Below, piece after piece: positions 42,506 to 51,435 of a stretch of 64,000 bases of DNA. The notes beneath the pieces were generated by a model, which had not been told where the DNA came from, made no database searches, and worked only from the letters and a program-made list of their open reading frames with translations. Every line of letters begins with the position of its first letter. Position 1 is the first letter of the stretch. Location: contig NZ_JACJHX010000009.1 of the NCBI RefSeq assembly GCF_014138605.1, forward strand, positions 1 through 64,000, written 5' to 3'. Both the position numbers and the translations under genes were made by a program. The DNA is from Peribacillus huizhouensis. Lineage in GTDB: Bacteria; Bacillota; Bacilli; Bacillales; DSM-1321.

Positions 42506-44023
42506 TTATTTACTAGTATTCAACTGACTTTCCAATACTTCCGATGCTTTTTTTAGCTGTGTATCGTTTGCTAGAATCTTTTCTCGCAAAACTTGCATAA
42601 GCTTTATCGTAGATTCTCCAGTAAGTACACCTGTTGCTTTAATACTGTGGTCTTTTTGGAATTGAGACACTGCATTTTCAGTTTCGTTGTCAAAGAATCC
42701 ATCAATTTTGCCTGGTTTATATCCCGCTGCTTCTAACATCTTCTCGGCCGTTTTCACTTCGACACCTGACTCAGACACCTTCAATGCTTTATCAGGTGAA
42801 ATATAAGTAAGACTTGCGTAATCTGGAAGCTTTACCAAAACATCTGGTTCAATTCCTTTGGTATGTATCCAGTTTCCATTAGGTGTCAACCATTTAGCCG
42901 TTGTATATTTAAAGTTAGAGCCGTCTTTAAAATCTGTTGCGGTTTGTACAGTTCCTTTACCGAATGATTTTTCCCCAATAAGCTTAATTCCTGCTGATTC
43001 GCTAACCGCAGCAGCTACAATTTCTGAGGCACTAGCACTGCCGCCATCAATTAACACGACTACAGGTTTTTCAAATATACCATTGTTTCTGGCGTTAGCC
43101 ACCTGTTTCTCACCTGCTCGATTTTCCACTTGTAGGATAGGCTTGCCATCCGGGACAAAAATACTAGCTATTTCTTCAGCTTGGTCAAGAAGCCCACCTG
43201 GATTACCTCGCAAGTCTAGAATCATGCCTTTCATACCCTGTTTATCCATTTCCTCAATTGCTTGTTTTAAATCATTCGCAGTATCTGTGGAGAAACTTGT
43301 TACCTGAATTTTCGCAATATGATTGTCCAGCATTTCGGCATAAACTGTTTCAACTGGGATGGTATCACGTGTGATTGTAATTTCAATTGGTTTTTCAGAT
43401 CCTTCTCGAGAAATTTCCAATTCAACTTTTGTACCTTTTTTCCCTCTTATCTTCATGACTGCTTCGGTTGAGCTTACACCTTCTAAACTGTCACCATTCA
43501 CGCTTAAAATTAAGTCATTAGGCTTAATTCCTGCTTTCTCTGCAGGGGAACCCTTTATAGGAGAAACTACCATAATAAATGAGTTTGCCTGTTGAATTTC
43601 TGCTCCTATTCCTTCAAATGAAGAAGAAATACTTTCTTGAAAGCTTTTTGCTTCTTCTTGATTCATATAGGTAGAGTATGGATCATCAAGCGCTTTAATC
43701 ATTCCATCAATAGCACCGTTTACAAGTTCCTTTTCATTTACATCTTTATAAAAATTATTCTTTAATGTGTCATAAGTAGAATAAAGTTTTGCGAATTCAG
43801 GATGTTCGCCAGTAGACATTTGAGTAGATAAAGACGATTCGACCTTATCTGTTCCAAAAGTTAACGCAATCGTAGTAATTCCTGCTGTTAAAAAAACAAG
43901 TAAAAATATCCCCATGATAAACGGAAACCTTCTCATTTTAACATATCTGGTCTTTTCTGGAGAATCTGTTTGTTTATTTTCTTCTTCCAATGCGTGTTCA
44001 CCACTTTCAGGTTGTGCCTTCAA
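42506..44023 (-). CDS. ctpA: C-terminal processing peptidase (S41), CtpA/CtpB type
   Basis: 505 aa as drawn. A cytosolic N-terminus and one membrane anchor (about 33-55) come first. Next are a PDZ domain (about 130-205, GIGAEIQQANSFIMVVSPIKGSPAEKAGI), the S41 protease core with Ser in DGGSASASEI and Lys in GEKSFGKGTVQTA, and a peptidoglycan-binding domain (about 405-465, LEAAGYKPGKIDGFFDNETENAVSQFQKDH). It cleaves protein C-termini outside the membrane. I favour ctpA over ctpB because the next gene is deoD, as I recall near ctpA in B. subtilis. The start is uncertain: the TTG at 44023 has no good ribosome-binding site. Confidence 0.85.
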   Translation of the reverse strand: MKAQPESGEHALEEENKQTDSPEKTRYVKMRRFPFIMGIFLLVFLTAGITTIALTFGTDKVESSLSTQMSTGEHPEFAKLYSTYDTLKNNFYKDVNEKELVNGAIDGMIKALDDPYSTYMNQEEAKSFQESISSSFEGIGAEIQQANSFIMVVSPIKGSPAEKAGIKPNDLILSVNGDSLEGVSSTEAVMKIRGKKGTKVELEISREGSEKPIEITITRDTIPVETVYAEMLDNHIAKIQVTSFSTDTANDLKQAIEEMDKQGMKGMILDLRGNPGGLLDQAEEIASIFVPDGKPILQVENRAGEKQVANARNNGIFEKPVVVLIDGGSASASEIVAAAVSESAGIKLIGEKSFGKGTVQTATDFKDGSNFKYTTAKWLTPNGNWIHTKGIEPDVLVKLPDYASLTYISPDKALKVSESGVEVKTAEKMLEAAGYKPGKIDGFFDNETENAVSQFQKDHSIKATGVLTGESTIKLMQVLREKILANDTQLKKASEVLESQLNTSK

Positions 44024-44241
44024 ATTTTACTCGTGTTCATTAAATGAATCTACGTATTTTGTATGTAAAATTATTTTACCAGATTTATGTCTTTCCGAAA
44101 AATATTAATGTTTAGTATAAGTTAAAATTATTGGGTATGTGTGAGGGACAGTATACCATATTTATTCAATCGACATACTTTCCCCAACATCATTTATAGA
44201 ACATCTGGTCAACTAGCTATCTGTCCGAGAAGAATATTATG

Positions 44242-44946
44242 TTATTCTTGAACGGCTGCTTCTAAGGCAACTTCTATCATTTCATTGAATGTAGTTTGCC
44301 GTTCCTCTGAAGTCGTTTCTTCTCCAGTAAGAATATGATCACTAATTGTCAAAATAGACAAGGCTTTTCGACCAAACTTAGCAGCAAGCGTGTAAAGTGC
44401 AGCAGACTCCATTTCTACTGCAAGGATTTGGTATCTTGCCCATTTTTCTAAATCACTGTTGTCATTGTAAAAATGATCTGCTGTAAAGACATTTCCGGCC
44501 TTTAGTTGCAAACCTTTCGCAACGCCTACTTCATATGCTTTTCTTAATAAATCGAAATCTGCTGTTGGTGCATAATCAATACCACCAAATGTTAAACGAT
44601 TCATTTGAGAATCTGTTGAAGCGCTCATAGCGAGAATAACATCACGTACCTTTACGTCTTTTTGGATGGCTCCGGCTGTACCGACACGAATAAGGTTTTG
44701 AACATTATAGCTATTAATCAATTCATTAACATAGATAGAAATTGAAGGGACACCCATTCCCGTACCTTGAACAGAAATTCTTTTTCCTTTATAAGTGCCT
44801 GTATAGCCAAACATGTTTCTAACTTCATTGTATAGTGTAGCATTTTCTAAAAAAGTTTCTGCTATATATTTTGCACGAAGTGGATCTCCAGGTAACAAGA
44901 CCGTTTCTGCAATTTCATTTTCTTTTGCACCAATATGTACACTCAC
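44242..44946 (-). CDS. deoD: Purine nucleoside phosphorylase (DeoD type)
   Basis: 234 aa (B. subtilis DeoD 233), hexameric PNP-I family. The N-terminal [23 protein letters not shown] supplies the phosphate loop (GDPLR). [16 protein letters not shown] and the base/ribose region [20 protein letters not shown] are typical. The acid in SDHILTGEE protonates N7. It splits adenosine, inosine and guanosine with phosphate. Monocistronic here, with GGAGG before the ATG. Confidence 0.96.
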   Translation of the reverse strand: MSVHIGAKENEIAETVLLPGDPLRAKYIAETFLENATLYNEVRNMFGYTGTYKGKRISVQGTGMGVPSISIYVNELINSYNVQNLIRVGTAGAIQKDVKVRDVILAMSASTDSQMNRLTFGGIDYAPTADFDLLRKAYEVGVAKGLQLKAGNVFTADHFYNDNSDLEKWARYQILAVEMESAALYTLAAKFGRKALSILTISDHILTGEETTSEERQTTFNEMIEVALEAAVQE

Positions 44947-45205
44947 TTTTGTTTCCTCCTCTAAAGCTTGATTAATAAATATCGCAAATAACTATACCAC
45001 AACATCGTCCATAATTGAAAATGTGTACGGAATCTTCATTATAATTGATTTTTAGTAATAATGCATTTTATTCACAAGCATTGTCCGTTCATCTAAACAA
45101 TTTTCTGCTAACGAAAGTGCCTTTAGATTCTAATGATAATATGCTCATCTGTACAATTTGAAATCTGTAAATACAAAGTTACCTTATTTTCCCCTCTAGC
45201 GCATC
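44947..45205. other. Intergenic region between deoD and yozD
   Basis: About 260 bp without a gene: the upstream region of deoD, AT-rich, no convincing promoter hexamers or cre site. A terminator for yozD follows at 45206. Confidence 0.4.
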
Positions 45206-45240
45206 AAAAAAAAGCATTGCTTTAGAAGTAACAATGCTTT
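45206..45240 (-). terminator. Terminator downstream of yozD
   Basis: AAAGCATTG and CAATGCTTT around a 12-base loop, with a leftward T-run of eight. It is 130 bp past the yozD stop. Confidence 0.7.
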
Positions 45241-45369
45241 GGTGTCCATGTATGTTTTTTGACAAAGTCACTATTTTAATACACCGTTAGCCTGACTTTT
45301 TTTAAGAAGTGAGGGGTTATCCGTTAAAGTGCGTATAACTGATGTGGGAAAATAAAATATTCCCTAGAG

Positions 45370-45540
45370 TTATTCCTCAGTATCTTCATCAATAATACAT
45401 TTATCAAGCAAATAATCGAATGTGATGTCTGCAAGATCTTCTAACTCCTCTTCAGTCGGGATATAGCCCCGTTTCATTAACTCCTGATAGAAGAATTCCG
45501 CAATTTCTTCTGTATCAATAAATACTTCAATTTCTCGCAT
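45370..45540 (-). CDS. yozD: YozD family protein (56 aa)
   Basis: Starts at the ATG at 45538-45540 behind GGGGGC and ends at the TAA at 45370-45372. The sequence opens MREIEVFIDTEEIAEFFYQE and contains RGYIPTEEELEDLADITFDY, which I recognise as YozD, a conserved acidic small protein of Bacillus (58 aa in B. subtilis). Likely helical and cytosolic, function unknown. The gene lies 67 bp after yodN, in the same order as in B. subtilis. Confidence 0.8.
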   Translation of the reverse strand: MREIEVFIDTEEIAEFFYQELMKRGYIPTEEELEDLADITFDYLLDKCIIDEDTEE

Positions 45541-45607
45541 GTCATCGCCCCCTTATTAAAGATGTATGAGTCTGATAGATGAAATATGACTGCTTGATCT
45601 AATTCCT

Positions 45608-46318
45608 TTAATTCTTTAATTTTCCATCGCCTGCTGTATCTTCTACGGTCTTTTTTATTTTCAAAAGTGCTATTTTCATCACATGAAAATAATCTTCATC
45701 TCCGAACCATTTATACAATATTTGATAATCATTATAAAGATCGAGTAGGCTATCAATAATTTCCTTTTTATCACGACCTTGAACATGTGAGATTGATTCT
45801 GTTTTTTGTCCATTTTTTTTCAATGAATCGGCTGCTTTCGAAACTTTTTTCTGGTCCTCAATAAGACCTAATTTAGACATGATACTTTCCGCACGATCTG
45901 CATCAGCAATTAATGTGATTTCTTCCTCATGAGCTTCTAACCACTCTCCATCGGAAATCCTAGAAAGTTCATAAACAATATCTTCCCAAGCATCTTCTTT
46001 ATAACGCCATATCTCAGTTCTGAAGCCAAGTATTCTAAAATAATCACGCTCATATCCATCAACTTGAACTAGATCACCGAACGTAAATTTATATTCAATA
46101 TCTATGTGCTCTGTATCTGACACTAACTCACCTTCATATTCTTCAACACTTTGAAGTGTGTTTTCTAAATATAGCCCTTGACTATTATTCACTTCATACA
46201 CAAAAGATCCATCCATAAATTTTACATCAGTAATTTTTCCCACTGTCCCATACATGGTAATGACTACTGTATCGCCTTTCTTAAATTTCGGCTGCTTCTT
46301 TTTCCCCATAAGAGACAT
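45608..46318 (-). CDS. yodN: YodN-like protein with N-terminal KOW-like barrels
   Basis: 236 aa. The N-terminal half reads as two small beta-barrel modules (FKKGDTVVITMYGTVGKITDVKFMDGSFVYEV and FGDLVQVDGYERDYFRILGFRTE), KOW- or SH3-like. The C-terminal half is a charged helical region ending in LLDLYNDYQILYKWFGDEDYFHVM. Its place between yozD and yozE matches yodN of B. subtilis. Function unknown; it may bind RNA or protein. GGGGATG provides the ribosome-binding site. Confidence 0.75.
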   Translation of the reverse strand: MSLMGKKKQPKFKKGDTVVITMYGTVGKITDVKFMDGSFVYEVNNSQGLYLENTLQSVEEYEGELVSDTEHIDIEYKFTFGDLVQVDGYERDYFRILGFRTEIWRYKEDAWEDIVYELSRISDGEWLEAHEEEITLIADADRAESIMSKLGLIEDQKKVSKAADSLKKNGQKTESISHVQGRDKKEIIDSLLDLYNDYQILYKWFGDEDYFHVMKIALLKIKKTVEDTAGDGKLKN

Positions 46319-46432
46319 CCCCTTATATTTCGGTCCAATATGTTTGATAATATAAAGTATATGCAGATTCTATTCTCTGCGTTAACCTGAATTCTCTAAT
46401 GTTTTTTTGCTAAACCTATTAAAATCTCATAA

Positions 46433-46472
46433 AAAAAAGCCAGTCCTTTTTCAGTGATAAAAGGAACTGGTT
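46433..46472 (-). terminator. Terminator of yozE
   Basis: Leftward: AACCAGTTCCTTTT pairs with AAAAAGGACTGGCTT around ATCACTG, followed by eight T. It is 90 bp past the yozE stop. Confidence 0.8.
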
Positions 46473-46562
46473 GGTAAGGTATATTTATTAATTTGGTGAG
46501 TTCCTTAGAGGCACTCCTTTATCGAAATAGGCTCAGATCAAACAAAGAATGATATGAACTGT

Positions 46563-46784
46563 TTAGCTCTGCTCATTCAATATATACTCGTCCCAAGCTT
46601 CATCAAAAATTGCCATACTTCTAAGATAATGTCCATTCATTTCTAAATACCTGCTGAGTTCATCATAATTATTAGACTGCTTCGGAAACGTATGATCGTT
46701 AAATGCTTCATTGGCAAATTTCGTAATTTCATCTACTTCTTTCGGCTGGCGATATTTCATTAAGTACGTGTAAAAAGGCTTCAT
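46563..46784 (-). CDS. yozE: YozE family protein
   Basis: 73 aa from the second of two adjacent ATGs, six bases after GGAGG; B. subtilis YozE is 74 aa. KPFYTYLMKYRQPKEVDEITKFAN and NDHTFPKQSNNYDELSRYLEMNG match the YozE helical (SAM-like) fold. It may interact with DNA or protein, but the role is unknown. A fragment of the structured repeat begins 26 bp upstream of its start. Confidence 0.85.
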   Translation of the reverse strand: MKPFYTYLMKYRQPKEVDEITKFANEAFNDHTFPKQSNNYDELSRYLEMNGHYLRSMAIFDEAWDEYILNEQS

Positions 46785-46809
46785 CATTAACCTCCAAAAT
46801 AAAGTCAAA

Positions 46810-46908
46810 CATCAATCAGGCTTTTACGGGCAGTTACCACCCACCTGCGCTTCTTCGATTCCTCCAAGGCTTGAGGTGGGGGCTACTGTCCATTAAAGTC
46901 GGATAAAA
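46810..46908 (+). repeat. Structured repeat, 3'-domain fragment
   Basis: ATCAATCAGGCTTTTACGGGCAG, GTTACCACCCACCTGCGCTTC, CCTCCAAGGCTTGAGGTGGG, CTGTCCATTAAAGTCGGATAA: colinear with the last ~100 bp of the reference copy (40495-40594), lacking everything upstream. It lies between yokU and yozE. Confidence 0.65.
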
Positions 46909-47162
46909 TAAATCTGATTTTAATATAATGGAGTTTTGTCTAATCGTCAAAAGAAGGTGTATCAAAACTAGCTGCCCATATACTTTATATACCGCAGTAT
47001 TGACACGATAGATCGTGTAGATGCGTGAACTAAAGTCTATCGTTACAGGACAAACGTTCACAATTTGTTAATATTCCCCTCCATACACCCTCTTCTTGCT
47101 AACTTTTCGTCATTAAATGTATGACTAATTTACAAATTTGGAACAGAGTAAATCGTAGAAAT
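46909..47162. other. Intergenic remainder upstream of yozE and downstream of yokU
   Basis: About 250 bp with no coding signal. A TTGACACGATAGATCGTG region includes CACGATAGATCGTG, a small palindrome (about 47004-47017). No terminator for yokU was obvious. Confidence 0.35.
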
Positions 47163-47441
47163 TCACGAAAAATCAAAATAGTTTCGCTTAAGCAGTCGTT
47201 TCATCTTCATCAAATCTTGATAATCGACTGTCTTACTTAAATCCACCGTTGAAATTAAGAACAGTTGGTCTTCAATTTGTTTCACCGTTTCATCACTTTG
47301 ATAAACAGCTCCACAGTTTTCACAAGTATAAGTAGGTGTATTTAAGATTTCAATCGCTTTTGTACCGTCAGGAAGTTCCCAAAAGACTGAGCCGGAACCA
47401 AGTACTACACCAGTTACTTCACACCAGGTGCATGTATCCAT
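47163..47441 (-). CDS. yokU: YokU family zinc-binding-like protein
   Basis: 92 aa from the ATG at 47439-47441 (MDTCTWCEVTGVVLGSG). Two CxxC pairs (CTWC, CENC) are spaced as in a treble-clef/zinc-ribbon fold, with the YokU-typical VFWELPDGTKAIEI between them. It starts one base after the kamA stop, and its ribosome-binding site (AAGGGGG) lies in the last codons of kamA, so the two are translationally coupled. In B. subtilis yokU also neighbours kamA. Function unknown, presumably linked to lysine catabolism. Confidence 0.85.
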   Translation of the reverse strand: MDTCTWCEVTGVVLGSGSVFWELPDGTKAIEILNTPTYTCENCGAVYQSDETVKQIEDQLFLISTVDLSKTVDYQDLMKMKRLLKRNYFDFS

Positions 47442-47442
47442 T

Positions 47443-48861
47443 TTAATCCCCCTTATCATGATCGCTCTTTGCAGATGACATTTTCTTCAGCTGTGACTGA
47501 TATTTCTTTTCTTTTAAGATGTCACGCTTTTCACGTTGATCTTTTAATGTGCTATGGTCAGGGTTATTTTCATATGCTTCACGCCGATATAGACGTTCTA
47601 ATCCTTCTGGGACCAAATTAAACTTACTTTCATTCAACAAACCGGCAATACCGATTTTTGATCGTTTATTTCCTACTTCCGGATAAATACTTGAAAAGTA
47701 TTCATCTGCTCGCCCTGGTGCGTAATCCTCTGGTTCAGGATACGTTGAAATAACACCTTCAAAATTCCGAAGTACTGTTTTCTCAGGTGATTGCGAAATG
47801 ATATAGTTAGGCTGTAGTGTAATTTTTCCTCCGCCACCTGGTGCATCGACGACAAAGGTTGGAACCGCATATCCAGATGTATGTCCTCTGAGCCCTTCGA
47901 TAATCTCAATTCCTTTTGATATCGGTGCCCTGAAATGACCGATTCCTTCAGACAAATCACACTGGTAAATATAATAAGGTCTGACGCGAATTTTCACGAG
48001 ATCATGCATCAACTTTTTCATAATCGGGACACTGTCATTGATACCAGCGAGAATGACTGCTTGATTGCCTACAGGGACTCCAGCATCAGCAAGCATTTCA
48101 CACGCTTTCTTTGCTTCTTCTGTAATTTCAATTGATGTATTGAAATGTGTATTGAGCCATACTGGATGATATTTCTTTAAAATCGCACATAAATTTTCGG
48201 TGATCCGATGTGGAAAAACAACAGGTGCACGGGTACCAATCCTGATAATTTCTACATGTGGAATTTCACGTAGATTTTTCAAAATATACTCCAGAATCGT
48301 GTCGTTAATCAATAGACCATCGCCGCCAGATAAGAGAACATCACGGACAACAGGTGTTTCCCTAATATATTGAATCGCCGCATCAAGTTGTTTTTTTGGA
48401 ACCCCCATTCCAATCTGTCCGGAAAACCTTCTTCGTGTACAATACCTGCAATACATCGAACATTGATTAGTCACTAAAAACAGAACTCGATCAGGATAAC
48501 GATGGGTTAAGCCTGGTACTGGGGAATCTTCATCTTCATGAAGCGGATCTTCCATATCGTATTTCGTTTTATGCATTTCGCTTGATATCGGAACACTTTG
48601 CATTCGAATCGGACATCGTGGATCATCAGGATTCATTAATGAGGCATAATAGGGTGTTATATTTAGTGGAATGGTTTTCGTTGAAATTCGAACACCTTCT
48701 TCTTCATCTGGTGTTAAGTGAATCACTTTCTTCAAATCATCTAATGTTCGTATCGTATTCGTAAGCTGCCAAATCCAATCATTCCACTTTTCATCCGTAA
48801 CATCTTCCCACAATTCAATATTTCTCCAGTGTCGATCAGGCTTATATAAATCGAATAACAT
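47443..48861 (-). CDS. kamA: L-lysine 2,3-aminomutase
   Basis: 472 aa from the ATG at 48859-48861 (MLFDLYKPDRHWRNIELW) behind AAGGGGG; B. subtilis KamA is 471 aa, and longer frames lack a ribosome-binding site. Radical-SAM cluster motif CSMYCRYCTRRRFSG, SAM-binding SGGDGLL, and the Lys-containing C-terminal segment for PLP (VDAPGGGGKITLQPNYI). It converts L-lysine to L-beta-lysine using a 4Fe-4S cluster, SAM and PLP. A -24/-12 sigma-54 promoter lies directly upstream, and its probable activator gene is next to it. Confidence 0.95.
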   Translation of the reverse strand: MLFDLYKPDRHWRNIELWEDVTDEKWNDWIWQLTNTIRTLDDLKKVIHLTPDEEEGVRISTKTIPLNITPYYASLMNPDDPRCPIRMQSVPISSEMHKTKYDMEDPLHEDEDSPVPGLTHRYPDRVLFLVTNQCSMYCRYCTRRRFSGQIGMGVPKKQLDAAIQYIRETPVVRDVLLSGGDGLLINDTILEYILKNLREIPHVEIIRIGTRAPVVFPHRITENLCAILKKYHPVWLNTHFNTSIEITEEAKKACEMLADAGVPVGNQAVILAGINDSVPIMKKLMHDLVKIRVRPYYIYQCDLSEGIGHFRAPISKGIEIIEGLRGHTSGYAVPTFVVDAPGGGGKITLQPNYIISQSPEKTVLRNFEGVISTYPEPEDYAPGRADEYFSSIYPEVGNKRSKIGIAGLLNESKFNLVPEGLERLYRREAYENNPDHSTLKDQREKRDILKEKKYQSQLKKMSSAKSDHDKGD

Positions 48862-48874
48862 AATGGTTCCCCCT

Positions 48875-48908
48875 TGCATCTTGATATTACTAGTTAATGC
48901 AAGATGCA
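48875..48908. promoter_or_regulatory. Inverted repeat over the kamA promoter
   Basis: TGCATCTTG (48875-48883) and CAAGATGCA (48900-48908) are perfect 9-bp arms, 16 bp apart. One arm overlaps the -12 box; the other lies in the transcribed leader next to the ribosome-binding site. It could be an operator for a second regulator. Confidence 0.5.
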
Positions 48909-48914
48909 TGCCAT
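48897..48914 (-). promoter_or_regulatory. Sigma-54 (SigL) -24/-12 promoter of kamA
   Basis: Leftward strand reads ATGGCATGCATCTTGCAT: TGGCAT, five bases, TTGCAT, with GG and GC exactly ten bases apart as sigma-54 requires. It is 36 bp upstream of the kamA ATG. The adjacent gene encodes a sigma-54 activator, which supports the call. Confidence 0.85.
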
Positions 48915-48922
48915 AATAGACA

Positions 48923-48956
48923 AAAATCATGATTTTCATCAAAAAATAATGATCAT
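48923..48956. promoter_or_regulatory. Candidate activator sites upstream of kamA
   Basis: Two palindromes, AAAATCATGATTTT (48923-48936) and ATGATCAT (48949-48956), lie 10-45 bp upstream of the -24 box, before the activator gene's stop. They share ATCATGAT/ATGATCAT words. Binding by the activator is inferred; the distance is short for a looping enhancer. Confidence 0.4.
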
Positions 48957-48965
48957 CGATTCACT

Positions 48966-50348
48966 CTATTCGATTTTATTCAGCTTATACTGAAGTGTTT
49001 GTCGCGGTATTTGAAGCAACTTAGCCGCTTGCAGAATATTTCCTTTGGTTTTCATTAAAGCATTGGTAATTAACTTCTCTTCGGTTTTCTTCAAAGTTTC
49101 TCTTAAAGGATGAATCTCTAGTATATGTGTATCCTTAATCTTAAGAAATGGAGGCAAGTCCTGAAAGTGAAGTAAGGTAGTCTCAGTAACATTCATCATA
49201 TATTCAATCGTATGCTTAAGTTCCCTTACATTTCCTGGCCATTTATATGCGTGGAAAAACTTTAGTAAATCAGGTTCGATACCGCTTATATGCTTTTGCA
49301 TTTTCGTATTAAAATAAGAAATAAAATGTTCAGAGAGTAGTTCGATGTCTTCTGGCCGCTGATTTAAAGGGGGTAATTCATAACTTAATACATTCAAACG
49401 GTAGTATAAGTCCGGCCGAAGCAATTGCTCTTGTAGAGCTTTTTCGGGATGCTTATTCATCGCCGCCATTATTCTTACGTCTACTCTACTATTCTTCGAA
49501 CCTCCTATTCTTCTTATCAGTCCATCTTCAAGCACCCGCAATAATTTAGTTTGTAACTGAAGCGGCATTGATTGTAATTCATCTAGAAATAAAGTTCCAC
49601 CGTGGGCTAATTCAAACAACCCCGCGCGCTCTACTGCACCAGTATAGCTACCTTTTGCTGTTCCAAATAATAAACTTTCTAGCAATGACTCTGGAAGCGC
49701 TGCACAGTTTTGAGCGATAAAGGGAGCATTTCTTCTAGATGAAGAAGCATGAATGCTTTGGACAAACAATTCCTTTCCTACCCCACTTTCACCATAAACA
49801 AGCACAGAAGAATTGGAATTTGCGGCTTTTTTTCCTTGATGAATCACCTGTAAAAACTCCGGATTCACCGTTAATAAATCAGAAAATGTATAGTGAACAC
49901 TATTCGTTGCACCCTTATTCTTTTTCTGACTAGTATCGCTTTGCTTTAGGTCAAGCAATCGTTCCGATAGAGCTTTCAAAGTGGAATAATCTTTGGCAAT
50001 TTCAATGGCTCCAATCAATTCTCCATTCATATGCAACGGTAAGGTCGTATTGATGGTTTCAATCATTTTTCCATGTATATTCATATAAGACTGTCGTTTA
50101 TCTTTAATTGGTTCTCCTTTCTCTATGACCTTTAATAATGTAGATGTATGGCGATTTAGAGATGGAAAGGATTGTATGAGTGGTTCCCCTAGCACCTCTT
50201 CAACCTTCATCCGATCCCGTTCTGCTGCCACTTTATTGTAAAAAATCGTATCCCCTTTTGTATTGATAACATGAATGCCTTCATCAATGCTCGTTAAAAT
50301 GGCTTCTAACACTTCTCTAGTCGTATAAAATTCCTGATTCACATTCAT
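48966..50348 (-). CDS. Sigma-54-dependent transcriptional activator of the lysine cluster
   Basis: 460 aa. N-terminal PAS sensor (about 8-115, LTSIDEGIHVINTKGDTIFYN). Central AAA+ domain has Walker A GESGVGKELF, the sigma-54 contact loop GSYTGAVERAGLFELA and Walker B GGTLFLDE. The C-terminal Fis-type helix-turn-helix is AAKLLQIPRQTLQYKLNKIE. It resembles RocR/BkdR activators of amino-acid catabolism. The contact loop reads GSYTGA instead of the usual GAFTGA. It sits between ablB and kamA, 79 bp after ablB, and most probably activates the kamA promoter in response to lysine or a product. Confidence 0.9.
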   Translation of the reverse strand: MNVNQEFYTTREVLEAILTSIDEGIHVINTKGDTIFYNKVAAERDRMKVEEVLGEPLIQSFPSLNRHTSTLLKVIEKGEPIKDKRQSYMNIHGKMIETINTTLPLHMNGELIGAIEIAKDYSTLKALSERLLDLKQSDTSQKKNKGATNSVHYTFSDLLTVNPEFLQVIHQGKKAANSNSSVLVYGESGVGKELFVQSIHASSSRRNAPFIAQNCAALPESLLESLLFGTAKGSYTGAVERAGLFELAHGGTLFLDELQSMPLQLQTKLLRVLEDGLIRRIGGSKNSRVDVRIMAAMNKHPEKALQEQLLRPDLYYRLNVLSYELPPLNQRPEDIELLSEHFISYFNTKMQKHISGIEPDLLKFFHAYKWPGNVRELKHTIEYMMNVTETTLLHFQDLPPFLKIKDTHILEIHPLRETLKKTEEKLITNALMKTKGNILQAAKLLQIPRQTLQYKLNKIE

Positions 50349-50427
50349 TCACCCCTTCAAGGCTTACTTAATAAAGTATATGAAAGAGTGCCTGAATCTT
50401 GTCAGATTACTGCTGATTTTTCAGCAT

Positions 50428-51276
50428 TTACAATATGTTTTTCACCCAAATATTCATATCTTCTAGTTTATCGAAAATATAACAGTTATTCGCTAATCTA
50501 CCACGGTACGTATAATCTAATGAATAAAAGGCAGCATTTATCCCATATGAAAGTGCTCTTGCAATAGAATACACACAAAAGATTTGCTGTGCAGCCAAGT
50601 ATTTTTCTAGCTCGCAAATTAAGTGCTTCATTATTCCGAATTGCCGATGCTCCGGCAGTGTCGCACAATCGGTTATTTCAGCATTATGATAATGGCTGTT
50701 TACTTCTGCTGAGGCAGCACTAACAATTTTTTCTTTAAAAAGGCACACATAAAAGACAGCATCGTTTTCGATACATTTTTTCACATATTCTGGATCATTC
50801 ATCGGAACAGGATAGATTTCAAAAACTCGTTGATATAAACGTGCTAATTCTTCTGCATCAGCTCTATTTGCTTTTCTTATCGTATAGCCTAAAGGAAGCT
50901 GTTTTCTTTGTTCAACGGAACTAAGGGATAATACTCGTGTTAAAATTTCGTCTTCTTCTTTCCAATTTATACTGTTTCGACGCTCATTTTGATAATATTT
51001 TGCAAAAAAACAACAATCACTACCAAAAAAATACTTATCGATACTTGCTTCGAAAACAAAACCAGCTAAAATCAGTTCTTTGAAATATTCCTGTCTTGCT
51101 TTAACAATCAGTTTCTCTGCACCGATTTTTAACATGGCTTCATCCGCCTCTTTTAAACAAAGCGTAATATTTCCTAAATGATCATCCATTCGCACCCGTT
51201 TATTAAAAGGATCGATAACTAGTTTTACATAATAGCCATCTCCATTTATCTCTTTTTCCATTGGTATATGATTCAT
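50428..51276 (-). CDS. ablB: Beta-lysine N6-acetyltransferase
   Basis: 282 aa, as B. subtilis YodP. A non-catalytic N-terminal half (about 1-125, KIGAEKLIVKARQEYFKELILAGFVFEA) precedes a GNAT domain (about 130-250). Its acetyl-CoA loop is at LPEHRQFGIMKHLICELE; AEVNSHYHNAEITDCATL is the central strand. Known AblB acetylates beta-lysine made by KamA to N6-acetyl-beta-lysine, a compatible solute in methanogens and some Bacillus. A long hairpin separates it from yodQ, so it may start a new transcript. Confidence 0.9.
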   Translation of the reverse strand: MNHIPMEKEINGDGYYVKLVIDPFNKRVRMDDHLGNITLCLKEADEAMLKIGAEKLIVKARQEYFKELILAGFVFEASIDKYFFGSDCCFFAKYYQNERRNSINWKEEDEILTRVLSLSSVEQRKQLPLGYTIRKANRADAEELARLYQRVFEIYPVPMNDPEYVKKCIENDAVFYVCLFKEKIVSAASAEVNSHYHNAEITDCATLPEHRQFGIMKHLICELEKYLAAQQIFCVYSIARALSYGINAAFYSLDYTYRGRLANNCYIFDKLEDMNIWVKNIL

Positions 51277-51344
51277 TACCCTTCCCCTTTTACTTCATTT
51301 TGTATTTAGTGTACCAAAAAATCACGAAAGAGTCAGACCTCACA

Positions 51345-51396
51345 TGCTCTCCCTTATATTTTTGGATAATTTTATCCGTAAATATTAGGGAGAGCA
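51345..51396 (-). terminator. Long hairpin between yodQ and ablB
   Basis: TGCTCTCCCT-ATATTT-GGATAA pairs with TTATCC-AAATAT-AGGGAGAGCA, about 20 paired positions with small bulges. A GTCAGACCTCAC word of the repeat family abuts it. No strong T-run follows, so it may attenuate or protect mRNA rather than fully terminate. Confidence 0.55.
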
Positions 51397-51435
51397 GTAT
51401 ATCGCCTAACCCATATGGACAAATCACTTTGGTTT

